A stretch of DNA of 64,000 nt from Saxidomus purpurata (lineage: Eukaryota; Mollusca; Bivalvia; Venerida; Veneridae), in assembly GCA_022818135.1 (NCBI GenBank), contig JAFMSR010000005.1, positions 30,727,600-30,791,599 of the forward strand. The letters are read 5' to 3'. Numbering within the stretch: the first letter of the stretch is position 1; every line of letters starts with the position of its first letter. The translations under genes and the position numbers were made by a program. The notes beneath the pieces are model-generated. The model searched no databases and was not told the DNA's origin. It worked only from the letters and a program-made list of their open reading frames with translations. Shown piece after piece: positions 12,076 through 26,200 of the stretch.

Positions 12076-13318
12076 ATGTTAATGAAGCAGGTCAATCATT
12101 TGGCACTGTATAAAAAGACTTCAATCAGAAAGACATCTGATGCAGCAAACAGGATTTTGAAGTTTCAATAGATAATTTTTTCAACACTTTTTTCACACTT
12201 TGACTTGTCTAATTTCATAAATGTACCTACTTTACATCACATGTTTAAAGTGGGACACCTCATACGTTCCTACCCAACTTTGGCCTGTGACTCATTGTAT
12301 GACAGGATTCAAGCTAAGTCAACTATTTATTTTTCCTTATTTAAAAATACTGACATAACATTCTGTATCAAACAGCATTATAAATAAATTAACACAAAAT
12401 CTAACAATAACTCGTGTAAATAAAAATCTAAAACCCCCCAAAAAAGATTTTTTTGATATTGCAATGACATCCATTATAAATTGCAATACTGGAAAGAATA
12501 CATAGAAATAAACAAAGAATTGCACTGTAGTGTTTAAATGGCTTAAAGACCCCTGATCACTTTGGTGTTCTATCATTATTCTATCAGTAAATGTGTAAAT
12601 TCAAAGTGATCATGTGGTTTTAACGTTTCTATGAACTGACCCCTACAACCCCATAGTATGAAAAACAAGATGAAATATTAATACACATACATGCAAAAGT
12701 AAACGACTGCTTACATGATTGCACTTCCTTGTAAACTACCATGACATCAAGGAGAAACACTCCAGTAAAGTGTTTACCGTGAATATAAAATGTATTTTGC
12801 AATGGTTCTGAATCTTTCAAAACTTCCTCACAATGTATACTTTAACTTACCAGAGAGATGCATCAGACTCATATCCCAGCAATTTTTTAAAGGTTACTTG
12901 CGGGTAATCGACAAACAGGAAGACAGACAAACTGAAATCTAGTATGTAACTCATCCACATGAGTGAGGAACCAGTGATCACAAAAAGAAGCAACTATATT
13001 GTATACTATAAATCTCTTTGAATTTGTGAGAAAAAAGTTAATGATTTTTTATCCCCTGGTCAATTCGCAAGACAATAAATTCACGAACAATCTGTTGATA
13101 CAGTACTGATCTTTGACTTGACAAAATAATGAATTGTGCAAAGGAGAGTTCTTGCGAAAAAATATGAGAATAAAGTTCTGACAAATATTTCATGATTCAC
13201 AGTACTATCAATACAATTATACTCACAAATGTAAAATAAGCATTACACACACGAACACACTACCTGATTGTTTTATGGCACAAAACAGTTTCATTGTAAT
13301 TTAATATGCTGAAAACAC
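12076..13318. other. Non-coding AT-rich stretch
   Basis: No exon or clear repeat is seen apart from 'tcaaagtgatcatgtggt' near 12601. Open frames on the minus strand (12337-12576, 12629-12820) look like chance. Confidence 0.35.
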
Positions 13319-13360
13319 TAACAAGAGCCATGTTGGCCCTATATCGCTCACCTAAGCCAA
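13319..13360 (+). repeat. 'AGCTCACCT' family, head fragment
   Basis: 'acaagagccatgttggccct' followed by 'atatcgctcacct' matches only the head of this family; neither core nor tail follows. Confidence 0.5.
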
Positions 13361-13574
13361 CAGAGAACATCTACAATACATGATTAAATCTGAATAATTC
13401 TTGATAATAAAGATAAGAGCAATGTTAGACACATACCTGTGTTTTGGGAAAATGGGAGTTATGGTTCTTGCGACATTACCGAAATTCTTCACGTAATGAT
13501 CAAATTGTCCTTTCCCATGACTGTATGCAAATTTTGACTGATTCAATGTGCACTTTTATCAGTACTTAAGTACA

Positions 13575-13945
13575 GTTAAGGCCCATTGAATTCATAGCGA
13601 GTTAAATTTTCACACATTTTACTATGATTATAGCTGTTATTGGTTTCTTTCTCAAGGGGTTATTCTTATTGTGGTAAGAGACAAAGTAGTAAATCATAGT
13701 AATCAAATTAATTAATCACAATGTAACTGGCTCTCGGACTCGACAAATAAAAACAAGGCGAAAATTGAATATATTACTGGTACATTTAATCGTTTTTTTT
13801 TTATACACAATATACGAAATTCTGATACCATGCCATTTTACTCTAATGTTAAGTATATTTGCATATTTTTGAATCCTACTTTCTGAGTTACATTACTTAT
13901 TGTGATAAAGTGAAAGTGATTTAAATGTTATGAGCCCAATGTCAA
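13575..13945 (-). repeat. Dispersed repeat, inverse copy of 22,120-22,560
   Basis: 'aatcaaattaattaatcaca' and 'ctggctctcggactcga' recur as the reverse complement near 22,370-22,410, as do the flanking 'tcacacattttac...tgattatagctgttat' and 'cctactttctgagttacatt' parts. It is the internal part of the element bounded by 14-bp inverted repeats at 21,970-22,763. Confidence 0.65.
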
Positions 13946-14019
13946 AAAAAGCTTTTCAAGCATTAATAGGGTAGATAGGCAGCGTTAAAATTAAAAAACA
14001 GAACAAGCTCCATTTAAAA

Positions 14020-14101
14020 CCCCTTTAAAAATTTTTTTTTTAGGGGGGTTTTTTTTTTTTTTTTTTTTTCCCCCCTTTTTTTCCCCCCCCCTCCCCCCCC
14101 T
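14020..14101. repeat. Homopolymer run of T and C blocks
   Basis: Long T runs (over 20) alternate with blocks of C, with almost no other base over about 80 bp. The pattern suggests a consensus or assembly artefact at least as much as genuine sequence. Confidence 0.7.
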
Positions 14102-14759
14102 AGAGTATTAAGGAGTTAGGTCGACTTGAAACAATTCCTTTGCAACTTTCAGTGGGACTCTAACTCAAAAAAAAATAAAACCGTTAATGTCGTGTCTCTG
14201 TCTGTGTAGAGTTATGGCCCGACAAAATTCAAAGGAATTAAAAATAGGACAGCTAGAATTAAGGTCTTGAACACTGCACTAACTCTCCCTTCCTCTGTCT
14301 GTCTTTTAAGTTTAAACAGATTCCCTTTAATATTTTCATAGTCTTGCTCCAGATAAAAGTGTGACGGAAGCACGGATGGAGCCCTTAACCATATCCCCTC
14401 TGCCTGAGTGGGGGATAATAGAAGAGCACTATTGGCAGAGGACCATCCAAGGAACAAAACTTCAATGTGGGCTATAGAATGTTCACAAGGTAAATAATAA
14501 GCTTACAGATGATAGACATGTTTGCAATCACAATATCTCACCATGCACATTTCCATGTCAGGTGAGCTTCATAATAATCAGAACTTTTTCAAACTGAACA
14601 GAAAAAAGTGTTTATCCACTTTGTAAAACAGTATGACTTTCAAACATGTATTAAACCCTCTTAACATAATAACAAGCAGCTATTGCTAACACAGATTGTC
14701 CATAGCTTCTTTAATAAATGTTCAAAATCTTACAAGCTTTTATTTTTTAATAACCCATA

Positions 14760-15345
14760 CCCTCAGAAATTTCTAGAAAATGGACAAGTCCATCTTTCAG
14801 TTTGGACTGTTCCATTAATTGTTAAAAAGGGGTGCTCACTGAAAATTTACTGACTGAACAGTGAACAGTACAGATTACTGCTTGGCTGTACAGACTGATC
14901 ATGATCTGTACTGGTCACAAAGGCAGAGTTATCAACAGCAGGATACAAGTTAAACTTTCATTTCGTATTGATAATTATACTGTAGTTATGATTTTCTGCT
15001 CTTTATATTACACAAGACAATATCCCTGTTTAGTTCAATTACCAAAATTGTCATATATATCAATGGAAATCTGTTTTTTTATTTATCTGAAGTTTTCATG
15101 TCTTCCTCATTCACACAAATTGATCCATGCTTTCTACTTAGCACTTACCAGTTTGTGTCAAGTGATACTTCTTTACAACCAGTGCAGATTATGATCTGCT
15201 TGCACATTCTTATAGTCTAATCATGAATTTGATCTACAGTGTTTACTATTTCAACACCCCTCCAAAATCAATGGTACTGTCTAAATTCTAAAAAAAAAAT
15301 GGACAAGTCCATTTTAGAAATTACTGGTAAGTGAGTTAGGGTTAA
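14760..15345. repeat. Two opposed copies of the GATC-palindrome repeat
   Basis: The copy at about 14,775-14,950 starts 'aatggacaagtccatctttc' and contains 'ctgatcatgatctgtactgg'. The copy at about 15,170-15,345 is in the opposite orientation and ends 'atggacaagtccatttta'. They sit about 220 bp apart. Confidence 0.6.
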
Positions 15346-15989
15346 AAAATCTTCACTGCCTTGCAGATTTTAGAATAATAACAATTTTGTATGAAGTTAA
15401 ACTTGAGTAATTCTAATTTTATCGCCTTTAAGTCTGTAATGAAAGTCCATTATCTATGGTAAATCAACTATTTCAGTTCAAAAAGCCTCAAGATTTAAAG
15501 CCTAAACAAGATGTTTCAATTTAAATTTCAAATGCAGAAAAAAAATGTACAGATATAATACAGGGATTTTTGTCTAACAATGCATTTTCTGCAAAAAAGA
15601 AGAAAATCCAACATGTTTCTTAAGCACATGTAAAAAGATTTATGACTTTTATATGGATCTAACAAAATTATTTAATAATTTAGTGAGATTCTCACTTTGG
15701 GAAAACTGAATGGACTTTCCATGTTTTTATAAAACACTGTAAATTTCTCAATATTTGATACAGTTTCACATTAACAGACACTAGAGTACCAACAACAAAT
15801 GTATATTATAAACTAAACTCATAAAATATTTAACAACATTCAAGGGACTTATCTGAGTTTCACAGAATATTATCAATTAAGTAATCTGTCGCTGACAATA
15901 ACATACGGCAACATTTCAATTGATGGCAAATATGGCACTAAATACTCAGTGTAAGAGCAGGGTCTTCTATTGTTATTAACTGCTTTGTC

Positions 15990-16285
15990 CTGTTATCAAG
16001 GAATTTTGCTGTTATCAACTGTTTCTTCCTGTGATCAAATGAATTGCTGTTAAAACACTCCTTTTGTTATACCTTTGTTATCAAAGGAATTTTGCTGTTA
16101 TTAACTGTTTCCTCTTGTTATCAAATGAATTTGCTGTTATAAACAGCTTTCTGTTGTTATCAAATGAATTTTGCTGTTTTCAACTATTTATCCTCTTCGG
16201 AAATAAATTTTGCTGATATCAACTGTTTATCCTATTAGGAAATTAATTTTCCTGTTATCAACTGCTTTTTCTTGTTATCAAATGA
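15990..16285. repeat. Degenerate minisatellite, 38-45 bp unit
   Basis: Six or seven variants of 'ttttgctgttatcaactg' followed by 'tttctcttgttatcaaatga'. It lies 0.8-1.1 kb beyond the pikachurin stop, so it may be in the 3' UTR. Confidence 0.6.
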
Positions 16286-16586
16286 CAGTTTGCAGTATCA
16301 AAGCATTTGCAGGACTCCAAGATTCAATCGATTTCAGCTTTAAATGTCTTTAAAATGGTATATAAACAGTTAATAATGAACAATGCCTATAGCTGTTATG
16401 CAATCTTGACAATATGTAAAGCAAAGTACATGCCACTGATTACACTTTCGCTGTTTAAGATGTTGTTTTGTACAGTACAAATAGTTCATATGCACTAAAT
16501 TTCACCATCAAATCAGTCTATATGGAACATTGGCCATAATGCTACCACTTCGCTGTTTACAATGTAGCACTATACATGTGTAGTGC

Positions 16587-16656
16587 TTTAATTATTTTCA
16601 AGTTTCAATTCAGTGTAACACATGTGTAGCACACCTTTTTTCTATCAGTATTTAAT
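16587..16656 (-). terminator. Candidate poly(A) signals for the pikachurin mRNA
   Basis: Two ATTAAA hexamers on the minus strand, at 16656-16651 and 16592-16587, lie 420-490 bp after the stop codon. A canonical AATAAA appears only farther on, at 15083-15078. None has other support, so the 3' UTR end is uncertain. Confidence 0.25.
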
Positions 16657-16880
16657 CTATTAAGCACAACACATGTGCAACACATATCTCTTATATTATT
16701 TACATGAAGTCTACAAAACACAGCACATGTGTAACACATGTACACGTAGTCTATAAAGCACAGCATGTGTAATATGTCCTTCCTATCAAATAGTCTATAA
16801 AGCACAGTTATGTGTAACACATATCTCGTCTATAATGTTCATGTAGTCTATAAAGTACAGCCCATATGTAGTGCATTTTC
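16611..16880. repeat. Degenerate minisatellite, 'cacatgtgtaacacat' type
   Basis: Repeated 'agtctataaagcacagca' and '(a)acacatgtg(c/t)aacacat' blocks at 50-60 bp intervals, about five copies, probably within the 3' UTR of the pikachurin transcript. The minus-strand frame at 16605-16820 is repeat-derived. Confidence 0.6.
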
Positions 16881-17078
16881 TATGTTATCAACCAAATTTT
16901 TAACATACTAGTGTTTAGAGCACCATACAAGAAATATAAGGTATTTTCTCCTGTGATGTATTTCGAGCTAAGGTGTTGAATACAATTTGTTGTGTCTACT
17001 TTGTACTGTTTTGGAGCCGTTGTTTAAAACCAAGTCATATACTTCCTCGTTACCATGGATATCGATGTGCTGACGGTA

Positions 17079-17227
17079 CTATGAGCATGGTACAATATTT
17101 CTACCACTGTCAGCAGACTGTAGGAGCGACAGAGAGTAATCGTTGCCAAGCACCATTTCCTGTATACACCCAACATAACCTGAAGTGAACTTCCGTAACG
17201 TCCCCTGCAACACATCTGGCATGCCAC
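17079..17227 (-). CDS. EGFLAM: Terminal coding exon: LamG3 C-terminus and stop
   Basis: The last coding exon has 149 nt to a TAG at 17081-17079. It encodes GGMPDVLQGTLRKFTSGYV, then GCIQEMVLGNDYSLSLLQ and SADSGRNIVPCS before the stop. The GYVGCIQ and DSGRNI-x-x-C endings match the C-terminus of vertebrate pikachurin, which also stops within a residue or so of this Cys. The acceptor is TATTTGTAG/GT. The 3' UTR continues to lower coordinates; its end is not determined. Confidence 0.9.
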
Positions 17228-20200
17228 CTACAAATAAAGAATACATTTAAACCTGCGTTATTAGTCCTCTCAATCGTGTAGTCATCTTCCTTAAGCAACC
17301 AATACTGAATTATCCCAACTGGTCATTTTCATATTACGGTAATAAGTACACCTGTATTAAAAATTACCACTTTAGATGCATCAATATTGGATGGCTGTTT
17401 AAGAACACCTGTACTAAAAGTGACCACTTTAGATGCATCAATATTGGCTGGCTGTTTAAGAACACCTGTACTAAAAGTGACCACTTTAGATGCATCAATA
17501 TTGGCTGGCTGTTTAAGTACACCTGTACTTAAAGTGACCACTTTAGGTGCATCACTTAGCTGGCTGTTTAAGATAGGATGGACTGTATTTCAACAAAATA
17601 TCCTTATTAAATAGATCTGAAGGTTGAGCACATTTGGACCAAAGGGCTTTTATAGAATAAAAAATCTATTTTCAACCAGAGGTCGCTGCCACTCTTGACC
17701 TTTAACCTACTGACCTAAAAATAAAACACTGAAAGCATATCTTACATATTTCTCAACCAACAGTGAGGAGGTTCTCATATAAATGTGTACATCTATGTTT
17801 GAGTTCTGACCTACTTGGTACCTACATGATAGTCACAGTGATCATATAGTGCCAGCATTAAAAAGTAGAGAGACCTGTTTGCTACAAGCAGGGTGATCGA
17901 GGAATAAGGAAATTCTGATACTGACCTATGTAAAGAAATTTGTTTGTATTTAACATGGTATAGCTGCCTTTTGAACTTCCTTCTACAATTTCTCTCCCGT
18001 CTATTGACAGGTAGCCATCTTGTTTATCTCTGAAAGATACAAAGAAATATATAATTTCTATAAATTGTATCGCTTCATAATTTAGAATTAATTTTCTAAT
18101 CAATTCAAATAAAACTACATAATAACTGATACCATTATAGCAGTTTGAATATTATTTTAGTAGCTTTCAGTAACCTGAAGTTCCTGCAACAAAAATTGGG
18201 AGGCACCATAATTTCAGGGTCTGAATCCAAGTGCCCCAGACTGCAGATTGGAATCTACAAGTAGACTTTCATCAGGGCATCCACAACATCTTCATCTGGC
18301 GCAAGTACTGGTCAGAGCCATAGAAAACCGTCATTGGGAAAAGTTGATATAAGTTGCAATAAAAAAAATATGTTGCAATAAACTGAGTCTACACTTAATA
18401 TGATGCAAAAAATTTAAAACCTCACTCATCCCAGAGTCCTGAACATTTCAATGTCATTAAAATGCACTATGGGACATCTTTCAAGTAATTTTACATTTTT
18501 AAGGTACACTTCATCAAAATCTATCAGGTTTTGAACTTGTTTTTACAATTCTTAAATGTTATAGATATATTGGAGAAAGATTCATAAACACTCATACACT
18601 GAAATTCCCCTAAAATTAGCAACAAATAAACCAATTTTCTCCGTCTTGCCAGTACATCAATAAATTTGACTGAAATACATATTTTGCACAATAGCGCTCT
18701 GGGACAAAATTTTGAAATATTCTTTACTGGAACATGAAATGTAATTTCAGCAAAGCACATTCTTACAGTAAATGTATTTAGACTGTTACGTCTTCCAATA
18801 TTCTCTGAGATATCATTATTTCAAGAACCTGTCAAATTTAACAGAGAAGAACTGCATATGGTAATTGAATCAGACACCAATAAAACATTGATTGTATTGT
18901 TAAAGCCTCTAGTCTCCTGTTGAAGATATTTGGATATATGAGAATTTCTGCTCCAAGCAATAGGAAATAAAGCCCATCCCATCCCATCTAACAGTTTTAA
19001 GAAGTAACTGTATATGTTATAATAAGTTTTTTGCTTAAAAATAATTAATCTCATGAGATCTATAAATAATCAGTAACATGCAGTAATTTTACCAGATTGT
19101 TTTACTAATTTAAATGCAAGCAGTGTAGCCTATAGCCATATGGCAGACATGTGGCAGCTGATTACGGTCTGTGTTGTTTGCTACTCAGTAAACTTTCCGA
19201 CTGGCCAACCAACCGACCTCATATATAAAACTTTGTTTGGCGGGTATATACATATGGAAGAGTCCATTTTAGAAATCTATCAAGATCTGGGTAAACTTCT
19301 AGCTCTTGTTACAAACGAATGCTAAATGAAGAATCACATTCACCTTTGAGCATGTACATTGTGCCATTTTCCATCAAACAATCTGGAATTATTATATGAG
19401 ATTACTGCCTCTCCGCTACCTAGGTTGTAACGGAACTGGAGAGCGCCATCTTTGAAACCAATGGCAATGTAATCGCTAGTTGCCTGCATGATATCTGGGC
19501 CGCTCCAAAACAGTAAACCATTCCTTGATTCGGGTTTTATTGAAAATTTTACATCTATCTTGTCTCCACCAATTCTATTAAGAAAGAAAACAATTCATTA
19601 CAAACTAATATCCAACTAATATAAACCACTCATTTCTCATGTTATCTGCAGACAGTGGTATTCATCTACACTGTGTTGCACGCAAACATTGCAATCAAAT
19701 TTAAGTCTGACAATGTAAGGAATAGCAAACTTAAAATTTTTTCTAGTCTGATGAGCAATTTTTAACAACTGACTAGAGAGTCCCTGGTGAAACCCGGGCT
19801 AGACTGATTACTGAACACAAAGAAATTTCATTTTCACATATTTCAGTTCATGATGATAGTTTATTTTCATGTTGTTGCGTTTCATATACCATCTGTCGGG
19901 TTTTGATTTGATTCGATTTGAAGCAAACTTTATAAAGGTCCGTCCATGACAGCATTTATATTAGCTATGGTGGGTTTTCACATACCTGGGTGCATATATA
20001 GTGGGTTTTCACATACAAGGGTGCACATAGGGTGGGTTTTCACATACCAGACTGCATATATAGTGGGTTTTCACATAAAAGGGTGCACATATGGTGGGTT
20101 TTCAAATACCAGGGTGTATATATAGTGGGTTTTGATATACCTGGGTGCATATATGATGGGTTTTCACTTACCAATGTGCATATATGGTTGGTTTTCAACC

Positions 20201-23200
20201 CAAGGTTGCGTATGTGTAAGGGTTTTCACATAGCTGGGTGCATTTATGGTGAGTTTTTACATACAATGGTTCATACATGGCGAATCTTTTTATATATATT
20301 GTACTGTGGTACTTTATTGTGAGTGTTATCTTACTGTTGTAAATATATAATGCGTTTTCATATACTTTGGCATAGAACATTTGGTTTGCACAAACTGTGG
20401 TACATCATTATGTGGTTGGATTTCAGGTCCTGTGACACAGATATTGTGGGTTTTAACATACTGTGGTACCAATGTGGTGAGTTTTCACATAGTAAGGTGA
20501 ATTTTAAAAGTAACTTAGACTGATAACCAGTGAATATGATAACAGAGATCGTAAAAAGAAAAGATAATTTAGTATCAAATGAACAAAAACATACATACCC
20601 TTTACTAACAAATACTTTAAAATCTATTTTCACTTACTTTTTTGCTACAGCCTTTTCTTTATACAGCAAATAACTCTCCGAAGAAAACCTGGGCCTTGTC
20701 ATACCCTTCTCTGTACCTGCAATCAAAAATATATATTAAAGGATTTGCAAAATAGCAAACACTTTGAATTTTCTTAATCTCATGTTCTTGTATTATAATG
20801 AATTTTATGTAACTATTATTGTTTGTTTGAACTTTAAAACAAACTGCATTGCATTAAGCGCCAAAAACCCAGTTACTAAACCCAGCTTTGCTTAATGTAT
20901 GTAAGATCTAAAACATTTGAAATGCCTATAACCTGGTACAACTGACACTCATGACATCATACATAATAATGTGACACAACAACGAGATCATTATGGTCTT
21001 TTGTGATACTTCTTTATGATACCCATCTATATGCGACACCATGGCCATTATGGTGTTCTGTTAATTGACTGAGAAGGCTTCATCATACGCAGACGCTGTC
21101 CCGGCGCTATTTTATGTAATTTATCTTGAAAATATATCGGAGATAAAGCAAAATGTACAGCATTCATTTGTCGATATCTGCAGACAGGAATGCAGACGTT
21201 TCTACTTAAAAAGACTCCTTAAATTGATGAACTGGGGCAAGAAACCATAAAGAATCATAAACAGCAATATTTCTCAACACATTAACGTCATACTTTCCTG
21301 GCAGTTGTTCCCGGAGTATCCAAGAGGGCAGTAACATACATAGACGTCTTTCTTCGGAATGCATTCACCACCATTTAAGCATGGTTTACCAACACAGGGA
21401 TGTTCACAACTCTCAATATTCATACCAGATATGGCATCACTTAGCAAGTCCACTGGACGATTGTTTATCATCAACTGAAAAAAACAACACTTTAGATTAC
21501 AAATACACCATTTTCACAATTTTGACCGTTATATTGTTATGTGCCAGTGGAAGTTGTTTTTCTGAATAAAACCAAAATGAAGGGCATTTTCACTACCATT
21601 CTTTGAGAAAGTTTGAGTTACAGAGGTCCGCTCCTTAAATTACAGTTGCTTCTTCTACTAATGAACCAACAACAAAGCAACCTTAAACTTATTTTCTATT
21701 AATAACAGCTTTCACTTGTTTTAATGATAATTATCATCAATACAAAAAAGCAGTCCATTATGAATATTGACTAGTCTGGCAATACCGATAATGTGAGTAA
21801 AGCTGATAATTTAAGGGATAAATGCTTGACAATGATGAATAGCAAATATGTAATGGAATGAAAAACATTATGTTAGTATGTCATCTGTCACAAACTGCAG
21901 ACATAAACATATTAGATGCTGACTATACTGATGACTCCAGCTTGTATGGTATGGTATGGTATGGTATGGCATACCTGTGAACCATTTTTGATAGAAATGA
22001 GGGAGATTTGTCTTTAAAATGAGGGAGATTGGTCATTTTTGCGGGAGATTTTTAATGCATGCCTGCGTTCAAGCTAATGAAGTCACTATTAATGGCGTTG
22101 AAAAGCTGCTTTAGACATCTGTTCTAAATCATAGCATTTTTAAATCTACTTTCACTTTCTGTTCACAATATAATGTAACTCAGGAAAGAGAAAGTAGGAT
22201 TTAAAAATATGCAAAAACATATTATGGAAAATAACATTAGATTTAAAATATTGGCTTGGTAGTTTCTTATATTGTGTAAAGAAAATGAAAATCGATTTAG
22301 AAATGACCAGGTAATGATTATCCAATTTTCCAGCCTTGTACCTGTGTTTTGTTCGAGTCCGAGAGCCAGTATGTTTACATCCTGTGATTAATTAATTTGA
22401 TTGACTTTGATTTACAACTTTGCCTACTTAGCCACAATCCAAAAGAAAATGACCCCTTGATGGGTACAGACACCAATTAACAGCTATAATCCCCATCATA
22501 AAATGTGTGAAAATCTGACACGCTATGAAATTCACTGATAACAGGTGGCAGACTGGTATACGATTTATTGGGGATATTGATAAATCAGTCTGCACAAATT
22601 GGAAAATCAGTCAATAATTTGTTTACAATCTGGGTTAAAGGTCAATTTGATCATTATCTGTGAAGTTTAAATTTACGGTAGAATGGCATCTCCCACCGGG
22701 AGATTATTTTTATCTTTGAATTCCGGTAGTATACCGCAAGAAACGGTAGGGTTCACAGGTATGGGTATGGTATGGTATGGTATGGTATGGTATGGTATGG
22801 TATTGTATTGTATTGTATTGTATTGTATTTTATATAAAGTTTTACTTCTCGCTAATACAGTAAAAGTCATTTTTTCACAATGTTTTTATATTCTGCTAAT
22901 TTTCACAAATGAAGCATATCATGAATTCATCAAACTCTCTAAAATAGCAAACAAACAATGGGTATATATAAAACAGTGCTTGTGAATAAAAAAACTAACA
23001 AATACCGGTAAATAGAAAATGGGAAAATCACAAAATAAACAACTCGGAAATACAAAGGGTTTTACAGTATGTCCAATACCTCAAAGGAACAATTTAGTTA
23101 TTACATGTTTCAGGGGATCATGCATGATACAGAAAATCAGACAATGGAAATTTTCACAGTGTTTTTTTTCCATTGCCATGGCAACCAGGATTTGCATGGA

Positions 23201-26200
23201 TCAACTTGATTTTAAGAAATTTGGTAAGTGACAATGCACCTATGATTGCTACAACTTTCAAAACAATTGACAAAGTGGTTTCTGTAGAGATGTCCCTTGA
23301 AGCAAATGTGGAATGCGACAGGCAGACAGACTTAATACAAAAGTACTGTTAACAAAATGAAGGCCAACACTAACACTTTTGGAAGAAAAGAAATCCCCAT
23401 AGACAATTTTTTACATCACATAACGACATTGACGATGAATGATTCTGTAATGGTTCTATGATGTTTGCATGAATTGGGAGATGTCGATAATAACAATAAT
23501 AACATGGATAATAACAGTTATGTTATCTGATAACCAACAACAGGTTTCAGCATGTTATCAATGACGGATAAAAATCTGAGACTGATCTCTTTATTTTAAT
23601 GAACTCTCTATAATTACAGCCTTTCGTGTGTAACGAGCTGTGTGTGCTATAACTTTTCATAACAAACATGTATTGATTAATTCCACCTTTAGATGTTCTA
23701 ACCACCTAAAGAGCATAATAATCACATATTTTTGTTGATGAACTGTTAATAGTAATACCTTCATGTTTTAATGAAAAGTTGATAATGACAACAATTGCTG
23801 AACATAAAATGTAGTTGGTAATAATGTATCTAATAATACAAGCCAGTATTGGGAATCTGGAAAAATTGATTATATAATGCAGAAGTCTGACTGTGCAAAG
23901 AATATACCTTTTGAATACAACCATCAAATGGAAGTGAAACATTTGCTAGTTTTGAGGTTTCGTCAAAATTTCTGTGTCCGCCAATGTACATGTTCTGTGT
24001 GACAGTCAGCTGTGTAAATGCTCCGGGTGATTGACCAATGGCAACTATTTGGTTGTCTATTTCTAGAATTCCTTCCATCCCTGTACGAGATATCTTCACC
24101 CAGTGCCAATGGTTCAGTATTATTGCTGACTCTGACCTGAAATTTCAAAATAAAAGTAAACTGAGAAACACACATTTTTTGCAATATTATAATGTAAAGC
24201 TATATTTGCAATGATAATAACTCACAGATTGAAGCAGTCATTCATTCAGAGTGTTAAACATTACATTTAAGTGTAAATATTCACAATTCATATGAATATG
24301 AAATATGATGCTAAATAAGGAAATCAGTCAAAAATCAAGTTTATGAATATTTCCAAAAGCACTGTTTAGCCTGACACCATCATGTTTAATGTCTATGCTC
24401 ATAGCTTGAAGTTCAATAAACATGTATGTGGAAATTAATTAGGTATAAAACCAATGCTTTTAGAGTGGTGCATCTTCAGTTTTCTTACAATTAATTCAGG
24501 TTTAAATGTAATTCTTTGAGTTGTACATCTTCAGACATCTTACAATTACACTTGATGTAAAAGTAATGCCTGAAGTTGCACATCTTCAAACATCTTACAA
24601 TTACATTTGATGTAAAGTAATGTCTCAAGTTGTGTCTTACATGTACACTTGATGTAAAAGTAATGTCTCAAACTGTGCAGCTTCATAGTTCTTTCAATTA
24701 AAACAGGATTAAAATTAATGTAATGCTTTAAGTTGCACATCTTCAGACATCTTACAATTACCCTTGATGTAAAAGTAATGCCTCAAGTTGTACATCTTCA
24801 GACATCTACAAATATTACACTTGATGTAAAAGTAATGACATGTTAGATTGAGTTCAGTTTCTTCAGACATGTAACAATTTCTTCAGGCAGACGTCACTGT
24901 AATGCTTGCAAAACCTTCTTACCAACAGAATTTAAAATGCATACCTTATGACAGCAGGTCCAGTGCCTAGATCAAATCTAAACTCAAGGTAACCACCATG
25001 TAAGGCCAGTGATATAAAATCTCCCATCCTGTCTAGAGTGTAGCCATTGTACAGGATTAGACCATCTGCTTTTGTTGCTTTGAAGACCAACTCTATCTCC
25101 AGAAACAGGAGAGCTTTTCTACCCAGGCCTTCTAACTCCAGGTAAGAATGACCTTGAAACTCTGGTATGTGAACATTCATCACTAAAAATATGATAAAAT
25201 TGTGTCAATTATAGTCAATTAAAACTACCAAACAGGGAAGCTTTCTTCTAGGCATACAATATAATCTAGTCATTGTTAAAATCGTCATGTATTTTGTTAT
25301 TGGAAACATGAATACCATTATTCATAACTATTGCTTAAACTAGTTTAGAATGGAAATCTTGATTCCAAGAGTTTACTGGCAGATTCAGATTTGCTACACT
25401 ATCAAGCAATTTTGAAGGCTGTTCTTTTTTAGGTCAAACTTTACCAAAGCTGATATGCATATGCTAAAGTCAATTTGTAATCCAACCAGATATGCTATTA
25501 ATAGACCCTGGGATGGGCCAAACAATACATCATCATTGACAGCACAGCTGAACTAACTGTACTTGGGATTAGTTAATGAACAACAGAGATGTATCTCAGG
25601 TTAACAAATATTGTAAATTGGGTAATTTTCCTGTGATGAAAATTTCGTAATTTGTGAGCTGACAGATTTATTCGCCAATTTGAAATTCACAAATGGAGAA
25701 TTCTTTAAAAGCAAATCAGTGTGAAATGAATCGTTTGCGAGATTTTTAAATTAGAAAAATGGAAAATTCAGGAAAATAGCAAAAGTCAAATCATTGCGAA
25801 AATTACTCAATTTGCAGCACTAATCATTGTCAAAAACTACAGGATATAGACCCGATTCCTTCTTTTTTTGCAACTAGACACAGACTGGTTCCTTTCCATT
25901 ATGTATAGGTTGACACGTATATAAGTAATTAATCTGATCTAAGAAAATACAACATTCTATGCAGACACAGACTTGGCAAATTCCATACGGAATGGTCTAG
26001 TAATACCATAAGAGAGGAAAGATTGTTGCACTTTAGTGCTGGAAATCTGCAGCAATAAAAGGCCATACGCCTATATGTCTTAACTGGAATTTCCGATCTT
26101 TCACATTGGACATTATCATCAATTGTGTAAAGTGTACCATTAAAATTTTACTGACTGGGTAGCGAAAAGTGCAGATCATGATCAGGCCGCTCATCCGTGC

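Noticed and set aside
19140..19325. Plus-strand frame starting MADMWQLITVCVVC, resembling a signal peptide
   Set aside because: It ends beside the LamG3 exon in an antisense intron; there is no promoter, poly(A) signal or homologue to support a gene.
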